The notes below the pieces were generated by a model. It was not told where the DNA came from. It was given only the letters and a program-made list of their open reading frames with translations, and did no database searches. A stretch of 17,501 nucleotides of DNA from Rubrobacter sp. (lineage in GTDB: Bacteria; Actinomycetota; Rubrobacteria; Rubrobacterales; Rubrobacteraceae). Of this stretch, positions 13,016-17,501 are shown in pieces (the first letter of the stretch is position 1; every line of letters starts with the position of its first letter). The translations under genes were made by a program, and so were the position numbers. The stretch is from NCBI GenBank assembly GCA_016781635.1, contig JADDPY010000206.1:3981-21481 (forward strand). The letters are read 5' to 3'.

Positions 13016-13021
13016 TATAAT
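13016..13021 (+). promoter_or_regulatory. TATAAT -10 box upstream of the CNNM/CBS gene
   Basis: A perfect TATAAT lies 87 nt upstream of the TTG start of the CNNM/CBS gene. The -35 is poor: TGCTTG at 12994-12999 with a 16-bp spacer is the best fit. The rest of 12876-13015 holds one 8-bp inverted repeat (TCTACCCG 12917-12924, CGGGTAGA 12980-12987) of unknown meaning. Confidence 0.5.
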
Positions 13022-13107
13022 GCCGCTCGCAACAAGATGGATGATTTCGATACCAGCCACAGACTTTGGACGCGCCAGGGGGCATTGCCCGGAGGCGCGT
13101 CTTAACC

Positions 13108-14445
13108 TTGGACGAGTCGCTTTACTCCTCGATCAACCTGGTAGCGGCGCTCGTCCTTATCGTGCTGAACGGCTTTTTCGTCGCCGCAGAGTTTGCGTTC
13201 GTGCGGGTGCGGGAGACGCGGATCGTGCAGCTCGAGCAGGAGGGGAGCACGAGGGCGGCCAAGGTGCGCACGGCGCTCCACGACCTCGATACCTACCTCT
13301 CCGTCTGCCAGGTCGGCATCACCGTCGCTTCGCTCGGTCTCGGCTGGGTAGGGGAGCCGGCGGTCTCGGCGCTCATCCGGCCGCTGTTGCACGGCGTGGG
13401 GATCACGAACGAGAGCGTCGTCGAGGTTATAGCCGTCATCCTGGGCTTCGCGGTCATCACCTACGCCCACCTCGTCTTCGGGGAGCAGGCCCCCAAGTAC
13501 TTCTCCATCCAGCGGGCCGAGGCGACGGCCTTGTGGATCGCGCGTCCCCTGAGGCTCTTCATGCTGCTCTTCCGGCCGCTGGTCTGGCTCGTCAACGCCT
13601 CGACGAACTTCGTCTTGAAGCCCTGGGGGATACGCCTCGGCGAGGAGATGGAGGCCCACTCGGAGGAGGAGCTTCGAATCATGATCTCCTCCAGCACGTC
13701 CTCCGGCGTCCTCGACCCCCAGGAGCGGGAGTACCTTAACAACGTCTTCGACTTCGGGGATACGGTGGCCCGCGAGATTATGGTCCCCCGCCCGGACATC
13801 GAGGCCCTGCCGAGCGACGCGCCGCTGGAGGAGCTCGTCGAGAAGGCCGCCTTCGGCCGCTACACGCGTTACCCGGTCTACAAGGACGACCTCGACCACG
13901 TCCTCGGTGCAGTACACGTCAAGGACCTCTTCAGGGCCGCAAAGGAGGACGGGAACGGCTTCGACATCCAGCCCCTGGTCAGGGAGTGTCTGGTCGTGCC
14001 GGAGACCAAGCGCATAGAGGAGATCCTGAGGGAGTTCCAGCGCCGCAAGCTCCAGGTGGCCATCGTGATCGACGAGTACGGGAGCGTCGAGGGGCTCATC
14101 ACCATAGAGGATGTGCTGGAGGAGATCGTCGGAGAGATCCAGGACGAGTTCGACGAGGACGAGGCGGCCATCGAACCGCTGGGCGAGAACGTCTACGCCA
14201 TCGACGGGCGCATCCCGATCACCGACGTAAATGAGTACTTCCGCCTCGACCTTCCGCACGAGGACTTCGACACCATCGGCGGTTACGTACTCGGCGCTTT
14301 AGGCCGCCCCCCCGAGCCCGGCGACGTCGTCGAGGCCGACGGCTCCACCCTGCGGGTCAAGAGCGTCGACGGTCCCCGCGTCTCTTCCCTCACCCTTGAG
14401 CGGGGCGTTGCGCCGGAGGACGTCTCCGGACCGGAAGGTACGTAG
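13108..14445 (+). CDS. CNNM (DUF21) / CBS-pair / CorC_HlyC-domain membrane protein
   Basis: The 445-residue protein has the domain order of the 'hemolysin C / CorC' family. Residues about 10-165 are a CNNM/DUF21 transmembrane domain (helices near 11-31, 64-90, 103-123 and 143-163; motif NGFFVAAEFAFVRVRETRI; GEQAPK at 125-130). A linker with LDPQEREYLNNVFDFGD and AREIMVPR leads to a CBS pair (about 224-345, including VAIVIDEYGSVEGLITIEDVLEEIVGEI). The CorC_HlyC domain (about 355-435) follows, ending in FDTIGGYVLGALGRPPEPGD. Homologues are linked to Mg2+/Co2+ export or divalent cation homeostasis, with CBS domains binding adenine nucleotides. Haemolysis is a historical label. The start chosen is TTG 13108 (GGAGG 12 nt upstream). 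TTG 13066 is an alternative that adds 14 residues without a ribosome-binding site. Confidence 0.93.
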   Translation: MDESLYSSINLVAALVLIVLNGFFVAAEFAFVRVRETRIVQLEQEGSTRAAKVRTALHDLDTYLSVCQVGITVASLGLGWVGEPAVSALIRPLLHGVGITNESVVEVIAVILGFAVITYAHLVFGEQAPKYFSIQRAEATALWIARPLRLFMLLFRPLVWLVNASTNFVLKPWGIRLGEEMEAHSEEELRIMISSSTSSGVLDPQEREYLNNVFDFGDTVAREIMVPRPDIEALPSDAPLEELVEKAAFGRYTRYPVYKDDLDHVLGAVHVKDLFRAAKEDGNGFDIQPLVRECLVVPETKRIEEILREFQRRKLQVAIVIDEYGSVEGLITIEDVLEEIVGEIQDEFDEDEAAIEPLGENVYAIDGRIPITDVNEYFRLDLPHEDFDTIGGYVLGALGRPPEPGDVVEADGSTLRVKSVDGPRVSSLTLERGVAPEDVSGPEGT

Positions 14446-14479
14446 TAGACGCCCGGCGGGAAGAGTACGAGCGTATCTC

Positions 14480-14833
14480 GTGCTCGAAGGTTTGCGCAGC
14501 TACTTCCTGAACCGCGACGAGCCCTACAGGAGCGTGCATGGCAACGTCGAGCAGTGCGTGCGGGTGGAGTCGGTCGACCTCGATGTTTCGGGGGAGGACC
14601 ACGAGATAGTAATCCTCATGCGGGACTTGAAGCGTCCCGAGTGTGTCTTCGGTCGGCGGCAACCCGCCGTCGAGCCCGGCGATTTCGAGGAAACCTTGCG
14701 TCATTTCGACAGCTTGAGGGATGCCGCCGAAATCTGCGTGACGATCTCCTGGGCGGGGATCGAAGGGGATATACAAGCTATCGGCTACGGCTTGCCGAAG
14801 GAGTGCACACCCGGTGTTATCAACTGGTTCTGA
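14480..14833 (+). CDS. Uncharacterised small protein
   Basis: About 117 residues from a GTG at 14480, ending in TGA at 14831-14833. I do not recognise a family. The product is soluble-looking and acidic, with no signal peptide or membrane helix. Distinct stretches are LEGLRSYFLNRDEPYRSVHG near the start, DHEIVILMRDLKRPECVFGR in the middle and the end ECTPGVINWF. Codon use and third-position GC look like those of its neighbours, which supports it being real. The frame is open further upstream into the end of the CNNM/CBS gene, but that part is arginine-rich. GGGAAGAG lies somewhat far before the GTG, so the start is uncertain. It follows the CNNM/CBS gene by 34 nt and may be cotranscribed. It is convergent with the acylase gene, with 10 nt between stops. 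Confidence 0.6.
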   Translation: MLEGLRSYFLNRDEPYRSVHGNVEQCVRVESVDLDVSGEDHEIVILMRDLKRPECVFGRRQPAVEPGDFEETLRHFDSLRDAAEICVTISWAGIEGDIQAIGYGLPKECTPGVINWF

Positions 14834-14843
14834 TCGAGCCTTT

Positions 14844-17075
14844 CTACCTCCTCTCTGTCGGCTCGAGCATGAGTCGGTGGCGGGCAGCGAGCTCGGCGCT
14901 CCTGCGACCGTAGACCATCGGGCGGTAGCGGACCTCGAGCCACAGGTTCAACTCATCGTCGTAGTGCGGGCTTGCGGGGTGCCCGGATTGGCCGGGGGCC
15001 ACGACGCTCCAGGCGTTGTCCCAGTCCCCTGTGTCCACGACGAAGCGGTAGTTGGGGCCCCTGGCTACGGGGCCGAAGCGCGGGTGACCCCTATCGTCGG
15101 ACTTGCCCTGGCCGAAGGCGGCGTGCCGGACGGTGTTGGCGTCTCCCCCGATCGGGAACGAGCCGCGGTTCAGGAGGCTCCGTAGCACCCGCACGGCCCC
15201 CAGAGGATGCCTCAGCTCGGCGGCGTGCAGGCCGCCCCAGCTCCATCCCTCGGGGTCTTTGCCCAGGGTGTCCTCCAAGGTAGAGACGGCGTCTTCCAAT
15301 GCGCTCGCGAGGACTTTCTGCGGGAGACCATCGAGGCTTTTTATTACCCCGGGGACGAGGTCCCCGACGTACGTTGCGATACCGTTCGGGATGGGGTGAC
15401 CAGAAGGGTTTACGTCGCCCGCCGCCCGGCGGAGCAGGTGCTCTAATGACACGCGGGCCACGGCGCCGGGGCGGCTGTCGGCGGTGAGCCGCCCATCCCA
15501 GGAGGCGAGCTCTCGTATAAGCTCCTTGTCGCGCTCTCGTGGCCGTGCGAGCCGGGATAGCGCCTTCGCCAGGGCGTGGGCCGGCTCGCAGTACAGGTCG
15601 CCCTGGATCTCCCGGAAGCTCTCCAGCGTGTGCACTTCGGTGGCGTTCAGGAGCGCCGAGATACGGTCCCTGCGATACGACGGTAGGTAGTAGCCGGGGA
15701 TGCGGTCCGCGCCGGGGGGAGGCTCGTTCGCCGAGGCGACCTGTCCATCGTCCGCGTCGAAGAGCCGTGGAAGCTCTGCGGAGGTGAGAAACCCGGCCCA
15801 TTCGTTCTCGCCCGACGGTCCGGGGAGGACGTGATCCCCCCGAAAGCCCTCCCTCACGGGGACGAGGCCGGCGAGTGCCCACCCTACGTTCCCCGCCCGA
15901 TCCGCGTAGACGAAGTTCTGGTTGGGCGTCGTCCAGCCTGCGAGGGCCGCCAGAAACTCGTTCTTGTTCCGCGCCCGGTTCACGGCGAGCCCGGACTCGA
16001 TGATCACCGAAGGGTCGGGGGTTGCCCAGCGGAGGGCCATGTCTCCCATGCTCCCGTCGGCGTCGTTCGCGGAGACGGCGTCGGTGACGACGGGGCCGTG
16101 TGGGGTCGTCCTGACGGTTTGCACGAAGGGCTCGCGCCTGCCGCGAACACGTATGGTTTCTTCCCTGATTTCGGCCTCGTGCCACTCGCCGCGTTGCTTG
16201 TAGAGGCGCGGGTCTTCCTCCGAGAAGCGTTCGGCGTAGAGATCCTGCACGTCCGTTAGGGCGGCGGTAACGCTCCAGGATATCTCTTCGTTGTGCCCGA
16301 TCACCACCCCCGGCGTCCCCGGCAGCGAGGCCCCGACGACTCCATACGGACCTCCGTAGAGCCCGAGCTCGTACCACAGGCACGGTATGCCCAGGGAGAG
16401 GTGCGGATCTCCCGCCAGAAGCGCCGAGCCCGTGGCGCTGCGCGACGGCGCGACGGCCCACGCGTTCGAGCCCGCGCCCGGGTCCGTCTGCGGGAGGAAG
16501 TCTTCGGGCTTCGCGCCCTTCAAGAGCTTCGACTCCCAGCTAGAAGAGAGACTCCACGCCATCACGAGCGACCAGGCGGCGGTGTCCAGCGGCGTCCATG
16601 GCTCGGGTCGGTGACGGAGGAGCGCGAACTCGGGGGGAAGGGGCCCGGCTTCGAGGCAGGCGTTGATCCCGGCCGAGTAGGCTTCGATCACCCGCAGCGC
16701 CCCGGAAGTCCTCCCTACCGACGCGGCGATCCTGGCGAAGCCGACCGTGCGCGAGAGGCGGTCGAAGGGCAGAGCATCTTCTCCGAGAAGCTCGGCGAGG
16801 CGGCCGAGCCCGGCGCGGCGCTGGAGCTCCATCTGGAAGAAGCGGTCCTGGGCATGGACGTAGCCCTGGGCGAAGAACAAGTCCTGCTCGTTCTCGGCAA
16901 AAATCTGAGGTACCCCGAAGCGGTCGCGCAAGACCTCCACGGTACCGCTCAAGCCGGAAAGCTCCACCGTTGCGTCGAGGCTGGGGAGGGAGGATCTCGA
17001 AAGCCGCCGGAGGACCGGCCGGAGGGCGCGGGAGAGGAGGATGTTCAGGGTCTCCGGGATGGGTTTCGGGTTCAT
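14844..17075 (-). CDS. Penicillin acylase-family Ntn hydrolase (penicillin/AHL/cephalosporin acylase type)
   Basis: A 743-residue precursor of the peptidase S45 family. In this family a proenzyme self-cleaves before a serine, which becomes the N-terminal nucleophile of the beta chain. Here the cleavage site is GAG/SNAWAV, placing Ser203. GDPHLSLG follows with the His225 position (beta 23), and ASANEPPPG holds Asn450 (about beta 248) and SYRRDRI the conserved Arg region, matching the catalytic Asn and Arg of penicillin G acylase. The alpha-chain part contains GVPQIFAENEQDLFFAQGY and HAQDRFFQMELQRR, typical of the family. The alpha chain is about 202 residues before any trimming. The substrate cannot be predicted: acyl-homoserine lactones, beta-lactam side chains or other amides. 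The N-terminus (residues 1-35) is basic and lacks a clear hydrophobic signal core, unlike most exported members. ATG 17075 has no good ribosome-binding site. Confidence 0.93.
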   Translation of the reverse strand: MNPKPIPETLNILLSRALRPVLRRLSRSSLPSLDATVELSGLSGTVEVLRDRFGVPQIFAENEQDLFFAQGYVHAQDRFFQMELQRRAGLGRLAELLGEDALPFDRLSRTVGFARIAASVGRTSGALRVIEAYSAGINACLEAGPLPPEFALLRHRPEPWTPLDTAAWSLVMAWSLSSSWESKLLKGAKPEDFLPQTDPGAGSNAWAVAPSRSATGSALLAGDPHLSLGIPCLWYELGLYGGPYGVVGASLPGTPGVVIGHNEEISWSVTAALTDVQDLYAERFSEEDPRLYKQRGEWHEAEIREETIRVRGRREPFVQTVRTTPHGPVVTDAVSANDADGSMGDMALRWATPDPSVIIESGLAVNRARNKNEFLAALAGWTTPNQNFVYADRAGNVGWALAGLVPVREGFRGDHVLPGPSGENEWAGFLTSAELPRLFDADDGQVASANEPPPGADRIPGYYLPSYRRDRISALLNATEVHTLESFREIQGDLYCEPAHALAKALSRLARPRERDKELIRELASWDGRLTADSRPGAVARVSLEHLLRRAAGDVNPSGHPIPNGIATYVGDLVPGVIKSLDGLPQKVLASALEDAVSTLEDTLGKDPEGWSWGGLHAAELRHPLGAVRVLRSLLNRGSFPIGGDANTVRHAAFGQGKSDDRGHPRFGPVARGPNYRFVVDTGDWDNAWSVVAPGQSGHPASPHYDDELNLWLEVRYRPMVYGRRSAELAARHRLMLEPTERR

Positions 17076-17166
17076 GATCCGGCGAGTTTAGCAGTGCTCG
17101 GGGGCTCCTGTTACCATTGCACGGTGTTGCATTATTGTTTCTAACGAAGATGGATCGGCGGGCTTT

Positions 17167-17501
17167 TTGGGCACGAAACCACTGAGTGACGGGGACCTCG
17201 GAGCGTTGACGAACGGGGCCATGACGGAGATCTGGGAGTGGGTACGGACGAAGATACCGGCCGGCATCGAGGTCTTCGACGCGCACGCTCACATCGGCGC
17301 GGATGTAGATACTCGCGTGGTGACCGCCGACGATCTGAAGGAGCGGATGGACGCCGCCGGTGTCGCGAGGGCGATCGTCTTTGCGCTGAACGACCCCAAC
17401 GCCCGCGACGACTACTCGGGGCCGAACGACGTCGTGTGGAACGCCTACGAGGAGCACCCCGACGCCTTCGTGCCCTTCTTCCGGCTCAACCCGCACAAGG
17501 A
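17167..17501 (+). CDS. Amidohydrolase-type metal-dependent hydrolase (5' end only)
   Basis: An open frame runs off the right edge. From ATG 17221 it reads MTEIWEWVRTKIPAG, then IEVFDAHAHIGADVDTR, where HAH is the first metal-binding motif of TIM-barrel amidohydrolases (HxH after strand 1). MDAAGVARAIVFALND and NDVVWNAYEEHPDAFVPFFR follow, as in the amidohydrolase_2 (ACMSD/TatD-like) group. Later catalytic residues are outside the window, so the substrate is unknown. The start is uncertain: in-frame TTG 17167 adds 18 residues (LGTKPLSDGDLGALTNGA), TTG 17206 has GGAG just before it, and ATG 17221 has only a weak GGGG. It diverges from the acylase gene across about 90 bp. A possible promoter is TTACCA 17111-17116, 16 bp, TATTGT 17133-17138. 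Confidence 0.75.
   Translation, partial: MGTKPLSDGDLGALTNGAMTEIWEWVRTKIPAGIEVFDAHAHIGADVDTRVVTADDLKERMDAAGVARAIVFALNDPNARDDYSGPNDVVWNAYEEHPDAFVPFFRLNPHK

Noticed and set aside
15091..16461. 456-codon second minus-strand frame within the acylase gene
   Set aside because: It is a +1 shadow of the acylase reading frame, extremely Arg/Gly-rich, while the acylase frame is intact end to end; no frameshift is needed.
17117..17135. TTGCAC/GTTGCA repeats in the acylase-amidohydrolase intergenic region as an operator
   Set aside because: The arms are neither a clean inverted nor a clean direct repeat; chance similarity is likely in a 90-bp gap.
1..17501. tRNA genes, CRISPR arrays, transposases or attachment sites
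   Set aside because: None was seen on reading both strands: no regularly spaced repeats, no cloverleaf-like GGTTCRANTCC context, and no transposase or integrase motif.

Overview
The window is about 17.5 kb of GC-rich bacterial DNA with tightly packed genes, frequent GTG and TTG starts, and a gene mix (GlpP antiterminator, PTS-type DhaKLM, GlpD, MatB-like synthetase, CNNM/CBS protein) that suggests a deep-branching high-GC actinobacterium such as Rubrobacter. The genus is inferred from style and gene content, not demonstrated. No rRNA, tRNA, CRISPR array, transposase or phage gene was found.

Left part (1-2656, minus strand). A VOC-type ring-cleaving dioxygenase is followed after 2 nt by a small alpha/beta-hydrolase. 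This is the gene pair of the Bacillus mhqED quinone/hydroquinone-detoxification locus. Next come a perfect 16-bp inverted repeat (993-1041) and a LysR-family regulator that runs off the left edge. A TTAT-N7-ATAA palindrome and a 22-bp-phased direct repeat lie just upstream of the LysR start.

Central part (2757-11447, plus strand). This is a glycerol / dihydroxyacetone catabolic cluster: glpP, a strong promoter and a highly structured leader, then glpK, dhaK, an 8-10-TM membrane protein of unknown family, a malonyl-CoA-synthetase-like gene, dhaL, dhaM and glpD. Glycerol would enter glycolysis as DHAP through GlpK and GlpD. Dihydroxyacetone would enter through the PEP-dependent DhaK-DhaL-DhaM relay. 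No GlpF-type aquaporin, glycerol dehydrogenase, EI or HPr gene is present. The membrane protein is therefore the best local candidate for substrate uptake, and phosphate for DhaM must come from EI/HPr encoded elsewhere. GlpP (a G3P sensor and RNA-binding antiterminator in Firmicutes) together with the hairpins in the glpK leader suggests regulation by antitermination.

Right part (11547-17501). A diiron ferritin-like gene ends at a 17-bp-stem terminator that appears bidirectional, because it is shared with a convergent NmrA-like NAD(P)-binding protein. That gene has an 8-codon leader ORF overlapping its start. Next are a CNNM/CBS/CorC_HlyC membrane protein and a small uncharacterised protein, convergent with a 743-aa penicillin-acylase-family Ntn hydrolase on the minus strand. 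The 5' end of an amidohydrolase-type gene runs off the right edge.

Intergenic gaps are short. Those near 200 bp or more are 868-1052 (inverted repeat and LysR operator candidates), 3345-3594 (glpK promoter and leader hairpins), 12057-12219 (terminator) and 12876-13107 (TATAAT box).
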